Shown here piece after piece: positions 1-4,929 of a stretch of DNA of 6,902 nt. Source of the stretch: Chloroflexi bacterium TMED70 (GTDB lineage: Bacteria; Chloroflexota; Dehalococcoidia; Lucifugimonadales; Lucifugimonadaceae); NCBI GenBank assembly GCA_002171675.1, contig NHDX01000006.1, forward strand, positions 10,519 through 17,420, read 5' to 3'. Position numbers and translations under genes: made by a program. The notes under the pieces are model-generated. The model was not told the DNA's origin, made no database searches, and worked only from the letters and a program-made list of their open reading frames with translations. The stretch's first letter is position 1; each line of letters starts with the position of its first letter.

Positions 1-108
1 GCTGCGAAAAAAATTGATATGAAGGAAATTAGTAAATCTTTTTTATTACTTTTTAGAGGTATCTTTAATATCCGAACCAAATTTGGACTAAAAAACATTA
101 CTAACTAA
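1..108 (+). CDS. C-terminal fragment of an unidentified protein (5' end outside window)
   Basis: Frame 1 is open from the window edge to the TAA at 106-108, giving 35 residues that begin AAKKIDMKEISK and end FGLKNITN. The fragment is basic and has a hydrophobic stretch (FLLLF) followed by Arg/Lys-rich residues, like an amphipathic or membrane-adjacent tail. No motif allows a family call. It is read as the end of a real gene because the frame runs in from the edge, the composition is protein-like, and the next 98 bases look intergenic. It could still be a chance open frame, since it is short and in AT-rich DNA. Confidence 0.5.
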   Translation, partial: AAKKIDMKEISKSFLLLFRGIFNIRTKFGLKNITN

Positions 109-110
109 AA

Positions 111-140
111 TTGTTGCCTTTTGATTAAACCGTTTATAAA
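111..140 (+). promoter_or_regulatory. Possible sigma-70-type promoter for the acetyltransferase gene
   Basis: TTGTTG at 111-116 and TATAAA at 135-140 are separated by 18 bases. The -10 matches five of six consensus positions but the -35 only three. A second -10-like TATACT lies at 154-159 without a good -35. The predicted transcript would have a leader of about 60 bases. In DNA this AT-rich such matches arise easily by chance, so this is only a candidate. Confidence 0.25.
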
Positions 141-206
141 CACTAAAGAATATTATACTCTTATTAAAAAATAAAAACATATTAATTTTTAATCTGATTT
201 ATAACA

Positions 207-782
207 ATGATTAATGAAAAGATAAAATTCAGAAACGCAATTCTTTCAGATGCAAAACATTTATCAAAGATTGAATCTAATATTTTCCCGTTAGATAAAG
301 TTAATACGAACTTTCAAAATGAAATATCTAAAGAAACAAAAAAAGTATTTATATGCACGTACGAGAATATAGTTAAGCCAAAAAAAAATCTCTTGTCTTT
401 TATAAAACCCGATAAATCTAAAGCTAACCAAGAATTTAATACTGAAGAAATAATTATTGGATACATAAAAATATGGAAAGTTTTGGAAGAATCTCATATT
501 GAGCAAATCGGAGTAATAGAAAAATTTAGAGGTCAAGGAATTGGGGAAAAATTATTAGTTTTATCACTAAGATATTGTTGGGAAAATAATATAAAAAAAA
601 TTCTACTTGAATGCAGAAAATCTAATTCCTCTGCAATAAAACTATATAAAAAATATTTATTTAATATTGTTTCGGTAAGAAAAAACTATTATCCACTCAA
701 TAATTCAAGGGAAGATGCAATTTGCTTTGAAAGTGTAGATATTTCAACCGACGATTATTACAAAAAATTCTTAATCAATTAG
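207..782 (+). CDS. GNAT-family N-acetyltransferase, RimI-like
   Basis: The 191-residue protein has the GNAT fold signature. The acetyl-CoA pyrophosphate-binding loop is RGQGIG at residues 108-113, after the strand HIEQIGVIEKF. The RimI-type C-terminal block starts LLECRKSNSSAIKLY at 133-147 and continues through RKNYY to a final EDA. E135 and Y147 have the spacing of the glutamate and tyrosine proposed as general base and acid in Salmonella RimI, which acetylates the N-terminus of ribosomal protein S18. The protein is longer than typical RimI (about 150 residues), with a Lys-rich, probably disordered insertion near residues 53-82 and a short acidic/aromatic C-terminal tail. The ATG at 207 is the first in frame and has no Shine-Dalgarno site. 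The gene stands alone and converges on ruvB. GNAT membership is firm; the RimI substrate is inference, and another protein or small-molecule acetylation is possible. Confidence 0.85.
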   Translation: MINEKIKFRNAILSDAKHLSKIESNIFPLDKVNTNFQNEISKETKKVFICTYENIVKPKKNLLSFIKPDKSKANQEFNTEEIIIGYIKIWKVLEESHIEQIGVIEKFRGQGIGEKLLVLSLRYCWENNIKKILLECRKSNSSAIKLYKKYLFNIVSVRKNYYPLNNSREDAICFESVDISTDDYYKKFLIN

Positions 783-805
783 ATAATTAGTAGAATACTT
801 ACTTA

Positions 806-1825
806 TTAAATTCCCAAGTGTTTATATGCCAATTTAGTAATCTTCCTACCTTGCGAAGTCCTAATAATAAATCCAATTTTTAGTAAAAATGGCTCCACAA
901 CATCTGATAATGTTGCTTGATCTTCATTAAGAGAAGCACTAATAGCATCTATTCCAACAGGGCCACCCTCATAATTAGCAGCTATTATTCTTAAGTATTC
1001 CCTATCTAATCTATCTAGACCCAGGTTATCAACACCTTCAATTTCTAAAGAATCATTAATAACTTTAGTGTTTATTTTTTTTATATTTTTTACCTCAACA
1101 TAATCTCTTACCCTTCTTAATAGTCTATTTGCTATTCTCGGGGTGCCTCTCGACCTTTTTGCTATTTCAATAGAAGAATTTTCATCAATTTTTAAATCTA
1201 GAAGTCTAGAGGATCGCAAAATTATATCCTTCAGATCATTTTCGTCATAGTAGTCTAAATGATAACTTAGTCCAAATCTATCTCGTAAAGGAGAGCTGAG
1301 CAGGCCAGGCCTAGTAGTTGAACCTACTAGGGTAAAGCTTTCTAATCTTAAATTTATAGTTTTTGCAAAAGCTCCAGATCCAGTTATAAAATCTACTCTA
1401 AAATCTTCCATTGCAGAGTATAAATATTCTTCCACTGTCTTAGGAATTCTATGAATTTCATCGATAAAAAGAACATCTTTAGAACTCAAGTTTGACAATA
1501 ATCCAACTGCATCTGCAGGTTTTTCTAAGGCTGGACCACTTGTATGTATAAAATTAGATTCAATTTGATTTGAAATTATGTAAGAAAGAGTTGTTTTACC
1601 CAATCCTGGAGGTCCATAAAATAGAACATGGTCAAGAGACTCATCTCTCTTTCTTGAAGCTTCCACAGCTATGGATAAGGATTCGATAATTTTATTCTGA
1701 CCTATATAATCTGAGAAGGATTTTGGTCTTAGAAAGTTAAATTCTAATTTTTCAGAAGGCTCAAAATTAGTTTCAGGAGTATTATCTGAAAAAATTATTT
1801 CTTTATTTGAATCATCTTTTGTCAT
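806..1825 (-). CDS. ruvB: Holliday junction branch migration ATPase RuvB
   Basis: RuvB is the hexameric AAA+ motor that pumps DNA through a RuvA-bound Holliday junction during recombinational repair. The 339 residues match the family's usual length. Walker A is GPPGLGKT at 71-78, Walker B is LFIDEIHR at 119-126, sensor 1 lies in GSTTRPG at 168-174, and the Arg-finger segment SPLRDRFG at 178-185 places the finger at R181. The sensor 2 helix follows at RGTPRIANRLLRR (226-238), and a C-terminal winged helix covers about 265-339 (GGPVGID, EPFLLKIGF). The N-terminal ~30 residues are a variable acidic extension. The winged-helix motif usually read RTPRGR is RTSQGR at 322-327. Translation starts 8 bases after the ruvA stop, with AAGG overlapping that stop. 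This is the last gene of the ruvCAB operon and faces the acetyltransferase gene tail to tail. Confidence 0.98.
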   Translation of the reverse strand: MTKDDSNKEIIFSDNTPETNFEPSEKLEFNFLRPKSFSDYIGQNKIIESLSIAVEASRKRDESLDHVLFYGPPGLGKTTLSYIISNQIESNFIHTSGPALEKPADAVGLLSNLSSKDVLFIDEIHRIPKTVEEYLYSAMEDFRVDFITGSGAFAKTINLRLESFTLVGSTTRPGLLSSPLRDRFGLSYHLDYYDENDLKDIILRSSRLLDLKIDENSSIEIAKRSRGTPRIANRLLRRVRDYVEVKNIKKINTKVINDSLEIEGVDNLGLDRLDREYLRIIAANYEGGPVGIDAISASLNEDQATLSDVVEPFLLKIGFIIRTSQGRKITKLAYKHLGI

Positions 1826-1831
1826 AAATAA

Positions 1832-1835
1832 CCTT
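1832..1835 (-). promoter_or_regulatory. Ribosome binding site of ruvB overlapping the ruvA stop codon
   Basis: On the minus strand AAGG sits six bases before the ruvB ATG and shares bases with the TAA of ruvA. This is typical of translational coupling between adjacent operon genes. It supports the ATG at 1825 as the start of ruvB. Confidence 0.55.
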
Positions 1836-2460
1836 ATCGAGCTCTCTTAAAAACTTCTCTGAGTAAATTTTCTACATTTACATCTTCATCACTTTCAGTA
1901 CTATTCATAACCTCGTTTATCTGAGTTCTAGCATCGGAAACTCTATAACCCAAATCAACAAGAACTCCTAAGGCATCCTTGAACACTGAATTTTCAGAAA
2001 TAGAAGTTTCTAAAATCACAGATTCATTTGAAATTTTATCTAAAACTTTTCCTTTTAGTGTTGCTACGATTTTTTGAGCAGCTCTTTTACCAATACCAGG
2101 CATTTGTTCTAAAATGTCATAATCTTCAGTCTCTATAGCATTAGCAATAATATTTATAGGATGAATTAAAGAATTTGCTGCTTTAACTGGTCCTATACCT
2201 TCAACTTGAATAAGTTGTTCAAAAAATTCTTTTTCACTCTCATTTATAAACCCAACTAAAAGAGGCTTAGGTTGCCTTTCAGTGACATGATAGTATATTT
2301 CAAGTTTTATTGAAGAATTAATTGAAATATCATTATCAATAAAATAACTACTTAAAAATTCAGGTGTAAGAATCTCATAACCAATTCCACCTACTAAGAC
2401 TATCAATCTCTTAGGATTAGAAAGAATTTTTTTTATAGTTCCTTCAATAAAACTTATCAT
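1834..2460 (-). CDS. ruvA: Holliday junction branch migration protein RuvA
   Basis: RuvA tetramers bind the four-way junction and recruit RuvB. The 208 residues show the three-domain plan: an OB-fold N-terminal domain at about 1-70 (start MISFIEGTIKKI, GGIGYEI at 24-30), tandem helix-hairpin-helix motifs at 86-94 (VEGIGPVKA) and 120-132 (MPGIGKRAAQKIV), and a RuvB-binding domain III near 160-208 (ALGVLVDLGY at 163-172). The segment holding the acidic pin in E. coli (VREDAQLLYGF) reads V59-TERQPKPLLVGF here. Aspartate is replaced by arginine and two residues are added, so the pin is altered. The gene starts three bases after the ruvC stop without a Shine-Dalgarno site, so re-initiation from ruvC is likely. 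Family assignment is secure. Confidence 0.96.
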   Translation of the reverse strand: MISFIEGTIKKILSNPKRLIVLVGGIGYEILTPEFLSSYFIDNDISINSSIKLEIYYHVTERQPKPLLVGFINESEKEFFEQLIQVEGIGPVKAANSLIHPINIIANAIETEDYDILEQMPGIGKRAAQKIVATLKGKVLDKISNESVILETSISENSVFKDALGVLVDLGYRVSDARTQINEVMNSTESDEDVNVENLLREVFKRAR

Positions 2461-2463
2461 AGA

Positions 2464-2949
2464 TTAAATTATTTTAGATTGACTTATTATAGAATGGCAG
2501 ATCGCTATTGAAAATGCATCAGCAACATGCTCGTTCTTCAATAAATTTTCATTATTCAAAATTTTAGAAACCGAAAGCATAACTTGTTTTTTATCTGCTC
2601 TACCAGAGCCTGTAACTATATTTTTCGCCTGTGTAGGTTGGTAATTGAAGACTTTAATATTATTCAAACCAGCTACAGATAGTATTACTCCTCGTGCGTG
2701 CCCCATTAATATTGAAGTTTTAGCAAATTTAGGCCTAGAATGAAGATCTTCAACAGCAATAACTTCAGGATTAAATTTTTTAATTACCGAAGAGAACTCA
2801 TCAAAAATTATAGAGAGTCGTTTTTCAAGATTTTCTGAGCTCTTTGTCTTTATAACCCCACCTTCAATTGGATGATAGCGAGATTCTTTAACTTGAAGTA
2901 ACCCATAACCAGTATTTGAAAGACTTGGATCTACACCTAAAATATTCAT
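2464..2949 (-). CDS. ruvC: Crossover junction endodeoxyribonuclease RuvC
   Basis: RuvC is the dimeric, metal-dependent nuclease of the RNase H-like fold that cuts Holliday junctions symmetrically. The 161 residues fit the family. Metal-ligand positions are visible: D7 in ILGVDPSLSNTGYG, E67 in AVEDLH, and H141 with D144 in EHVADAFSIA. E. coli has Asp where H141 stands; Thermus thermophilus RuvC has His at this position, so the site should be functional. Conserved GHARGV (83-88) and SGRADKKQV (115-123) are also present. It is the first gene of the ruvCAB operon. The ATG at 2949 lacks a Shine-Dalgarno site, and the predicted transcript start leaves only about 15 bases of leader. The usual upstream neighbour yebC is not here; fabD is transcribed divergently instead. 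Confidence 0.96.
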   Translation of the reverse strand: MNILGVDPSLSNTGYGLLQVKESRYHPIEGGVIKTKSSENLEKRLSIIFDEFSSVIKKFNPEVIAVEDLHSRPKFAKTSILMGHARGVILSVAGLNNIKVFNYQPTQAKNIVTGSGRADKKQVMLSVSKILNNENLLKNEHVADAFSIAICHSIISQSKII

Positions 2950-2971
2950 AATAATATCTAAACTTAAGAAG

Positions 2972-2999
2972 ATTATATTTTTATATAAGTTTATTTCAA
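2972..2999 (-). promoter_or_regulatory. Sigma-70-type promoter of the ruvCAB operon
   Basis: Read on the minus strand, TTGAAA (2999-2994) and a perfect TATAAT (2977-2972) are separated by 16 bases. Transcription would begin near 2965, giving a very short leader before the ruvC ATG at 2949. This is the best-formed promoter in the window. No SOS-type operator (LexA box of E. coli or Gram-positive form) was seen around it, so damage induction is not supported by the sequence. Confidence 0.6.
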
Positions 3000-3025
3000 G
3001 CTATCTGTCTCTAATGATATACAGT

Positions 3026-3031
3026 TATAAT
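3026..3031 (+). promoter_or_regulatory. Candidate -10 element for the fabD-nusB transcript
   Basis: A perfect TATAAT lies in the divergent region about 90 bases before the fabD ATG. No good -35 hexamer is present 16-18 bases upstream and there is no extended TGn. Two copies of CAGTTAT (3022-3028 and 3033-3039) overlap and follow it, and the pentamers TACAG (3020-3024) and CTGTA (3041-3045) form an inverted pair around it. These could be a regulator site or chance. A promoter is expected somewhere here because fabD has no plus-strand gene upstream. Confidence 0.35.
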
Positions 3032-3119
3032 TCAGTTATTCTGTAACTAAATTTATTGAAAAATATTAAAAAAATAGAAACAATAGATATTATATTAATT
3101 ATTATTAGTGAGAATTTTT

Positions 3120-4055
3120 ATGAATAAAGAAAAAGTAGCATTTATTTTTCCAGGTCAAGCCTCCCAGACTCCAGGTATGGGTCTTGATCTCTATAAGAAT
3201 AGTAAAGCAGCAAGAGAAGTTTTTGATGAGGCTGATGAAATTCTAGGCAGAAAACTTTCAAGTGTGATTTTTGAAGGTTCTAAAGAAGAACTAACTAAGA
3301 CTGAAAATGCTCAGCCATCTATTGCCACAGTTTCTATTGCAGCTTGGAGAGCTATTGAAGAAGAAATGGGTACAATTCAAATACCAAACTATACAGCTGG
3401 GCATAGCCTAGGTGAGTATAGCTCATTAGCTACTGCGGGGGCACTAAGTATTAAAGAGACTATTAAATTAGTCTCCATTAGAGGAGAGCTTATGGAAAAA
3501 GCTTGCACCGATTCTCCTGGTGGCATGTCTGCAATAATTGGAATTGATGAAAATGCAGTAAGAGATGTTTGTTCACAAACTGGAACTTACTTATCGAATA
3601 TAAATACATCTAACCAAATAATCATCTCAGGTAAAAAAGAAAATCTTATAAATGCTATGGATTTAGCTTCAAGATTAGGCGCAAAAAGAGCGATACCTCT
3701 TCCTGTAGGGGGTGCATTTCATTCAGCTTTGATGTCTTCGGCTCAAAATGAATTAAATGATGTTATTGATAAAACAAATTTTGAGGATACAGTAGTTCCT
3801 ATTGTTGCTAATACTGATGCAAAACCTATAACCAGTAAAGAGTTAGTTAGGAAAGAATTAAAAAACCAATTACAAAATTGTGTACTATGGAGTGATTCTA
3901 TAGAGTTTATGACTGATAACAATGTCGATACTTTTTATGAAATTGGACCAGGTAATGTCCTTGCAGGCATGGTAAAAAGAATTAACTCTGACCTAAATGT
4001 AAAAAATATTAGTAACTATAACCAAGTTCTTGATTACGTTGAGTCAAGAAATTAG
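3120..4055 (+). CDS. fabD: Malonyl-CoA:ACP transacylase FabD
   Basis: FabD moves the malonyl group from CoA to the phosphopantetheine arm of acyl carrier protein, supplying the extender unit for type II fatty-acid synthesis in the cytoplasm. From the ATG at 3120 the product is 311 residues, the usual size. It opens with VAFIFPGQASQTPGMG (6-21) and has the catalytic serine S96 in GHSLGEY (94-100). The malonyl-binding arginine is R121, the catalytic histidine H201 is in GGAFHS, and Q250 and YEIGPG (273-278) are also in place. A GTG at 3108 would add MRIF. The ATG is preferred because it gives the family's normal N-terminus and lies seven bases after a weak GTGAG ribosome site made by that GTG. 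The gene is followed after three bases by nusB, and acpP, encoding its substrate protein, lies just beyond. Confidence 0.97.
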   Translation: MNKEKVAFIFPGQASQTPGMGLDLYKNSKAAREVFDEADEILGRKLSSVIFEGSKEELTKTENAQPSIATVSIAAWRAIEEEMGTIQIPNYTAGHSLGEYSSLATAGALSIKETIKLVSIRGELMEKACTDSPGGMSAIIGIDENAVRDVCSQTGTYLSNINTSNQIIISGKKENLINAMDLASRLGAKRAIPLPVGGAFHSALMSSAQNELNDVIDKTNFEDTVVPIVANTDAKPITSKELVRKELKNQLQNCVLWSDSIEFMTDNNVDTFYEIGPGNVLAGMVKRINSDLNVKNISNYNQVLDYVESRN

Positions 4056-4058
4056 TTA

Positions 4059-4526
4059 ATGCCAAATCTTCAAGATAATCTAAATTCTAACGTAGATGCT
4101 GAATTTGTTTCTGAAGAGAAGACCGAATCGATTTTTGGAACAACTATGGCTAGAGCTGCAGTAGTACAATCGTTATTTGAAAATGAAATCACAAAAATTG
4201 ATCAAACTGAGAACATTAAAGACTTAGGGTTTTATAAAAAGCTCAATTATTCAAAAAAAAAGATGGCTATTTCTATATTGGAATACTCGATGAACAATAA
4301 AATTGATATTGATAAAAAAATATTAAGTCATATAGAAGATTCCAATTTGGAAAGAATTCCAAAAACTGACCTTTCAATTCTAAGGATGGCAATATCTGAA
4401 TTATCTACAAATAAGGAGACTCCAATTGGAGTTGTTGTAAATGAGGCAGTTAAGTTAGGAAATGTTTTTGGTTCAGATTCGTCAAAAAACTTTATAAATG
4501 GTGTTTTAAATTCTATGGTAAGATAG
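4059..4526 (+). CDS. nusB: Transcription antitermination factor NusB
   Basis: NusB pairs with NusE (ribosomal protein S10) on boxA RNA and keeps RNA polymerase processive over rRNA operons. The 155-residue product matches the helical NusB fold: ARAAVVQSLFEN at 31-42 (family form AR..A.Q.L...), IPKTDLSILRMAISEL at 100-115, and the signature TPIGVVVNEAVKLGNVFG at 121-138 followed by FINGVLNSM at 145-153. The first ~28 residues are an acidic, probably disordered extension; an internal ATG at 4146 (M30) would give a near-minimal protein. The upstream start is preferred because it lies only three bases after the fabD stop, so re-initiation is likely, and no ribosome site marks the internal ATG. 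An A9 run at 4253-4261 encodes lysines 66-68. Its placement between two fatty-acid genes is uncommon. Confidence 0.92.
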   Translation: MPNLQDNLNSNVDAEFVSEEKTESIFGTTMARAAVVQSLFENEITKIDQTENIKDLGFYKKLNYSKKKMAISILEYSMNNKIDIDKKILSHIEDSNLERIPKTDLSILRMAISELSTNKETPIGVVVNEAVKLGNVFGSDSSKNFINGVLNSMVR

Positions 4527-4572
4527 ACTTTTATATCATTATTCAATAACATGAACGTGCAGTTAATAATTT

Positions 4573-4577
4573 GGAGG
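4573..4577 (+). promoter_or_regulatory. Strong Shine-Dalgarno site that fixes the acpP start
   Basis: GGAGG stands five bases before the ATG at 4583 and is the only full-length Shine-Dalgarno site before any gene in the window. It rules out the in-frame TTG at 4571, which would overlap the site and add four residues foreign to acyl carrier proteins. It fits the high expression expected of an acyl carrier protein. Confidence 0.85.
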
Positions 4578-4582
4578 AAATA

Positions 4583-4837
4583 ATGGCATCTATTTTAGAA
4601 AAAATACAAGAAATCACCGCAGAAAAATTAAGTGTAGATATTGGGGATGTAAAACCTGAATCATCATTCACAGAAGATTTAGAAGCAGATTCTTTGGATG
4701 TAGTAGAGTTAATTATGGCTTTAGAAGAAGAATTCAGTACTGATGATAACGCAATTGAAATATCAGACGAAGATGCGGAAAATATAAGAACTGTTCAAAA
4801 TGCAGTAGATTATATTAGTTCCAAAGGTGTTGAATAA
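4583..4837 (+). CDS. acpP: Acyl carrier protein AcpP
   Basis: AcpP is the small acidic cytoplasmic carrier that holds growing fatty-acyl chains on a phosphopantetheine arm. The attachment site is S37 in EADSLDVVELIM (34-45), the classic DSL motif. Helix I (ILEKIQEITAEKL) and the C-terminal part (SDEDAENIRTVQNAVDYI, 61-78) match the family. The product is 84 residues against the usual 76-80. The excess includes about five residues (S52-A57 region, acidic) inserted between helix II and helix III, where E. coli goes directly from EEEF to the TEIPDE turn. The gene follows nusB after 56 bases and precedes rnj. It may be part of the fabD-nusB transcript, as no convincing promoter was found in that gap. 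It is the substrate protein of FabD encoded upstream. Confidence 0.97.
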   Translation: MASILEKIQEITAEKLSVDIGDVKPESSFTEDLEADSLDVVELIMALEEEFSTDDNAIEISDEDAENIRTVQNAVDYISSKGVE

Positions 4838-4929
4838 ATATTATTCAAGTTTATCTTAATTATTTGAATTTACTGTGATAACAATCCTATTTAGTCATAT
4901 GTTAGATGGATTTTTTTTGAGAACAAATA
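4838..4929. other. Intergenic region between acpP and rnj
   Basis: These 92 bases hold no gene. A possible weak promoter pair is TTGAAT at 4864-4869 and TATTTA at 4888-4893, 18 bases apart. AATCC (4883-4887) can pair with GGATT (4908-4912) just at a T8 run (4911-4918), a layout loosely like an intrinsic terminator. The five-pair stem with a 20-base loop is too weak to call. The rnj start has only a poor GAG ribosome site eight bases upstream. Confidence 0.3.

Noticed and set aside
77..86. Perfect 10-base palindrome CCAAATTTGG
   Set aside because: It lies inside the end of the upstream coding frame (codons for T-K-F-G), is short, and has no T-run after it, so neither an operator nor a terminator is supported.
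291..536. Minus-strand open frame of 81 codons inside the acetyltransferase gene
   Set aside because: It lies wholly within a well-supported gene on the other strand, and its Phe/Tyr-rich product is the antisense of Lys/Glu-rich codons; no motif or ribosome site.
783..805. Possible shared terminator between the convergent acetyltransferase and ruvB genes
   Set aside because: The only hairpin is AGTA-GAA-TACT, four AT-rich pairs without a T tract; too weak to call.
3108..3119. GTG at 3108 as the start of fabD
   Set aside because: It would add MRIF before the family-typical N-terminus and has no ribosome site, while its own bases provide a weak GTGAG for the ATG at 3120.
4328..4552. Minus-strand open frame of 74 codons over the end of nusB
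   Set aside because: It is antisense to the most conserved part of NusB and has no recognisable domain, so it is a shadow.
4843..4869. Inverted repeat ATTCAA/TTGAAT after acpP
   Set aside because: Six AT-rich pairs with a 15-base loop and no T run; expected by chance at this base composition.
4883..4918. AATCC/GGATT stem followed by T8 upstream of rnj, resembling an intrinsic terminator
   Set aside because: The stem is only five pairs with a 20-base loop, part of the T tract is used in the stem, and T runs are common in this DNA.
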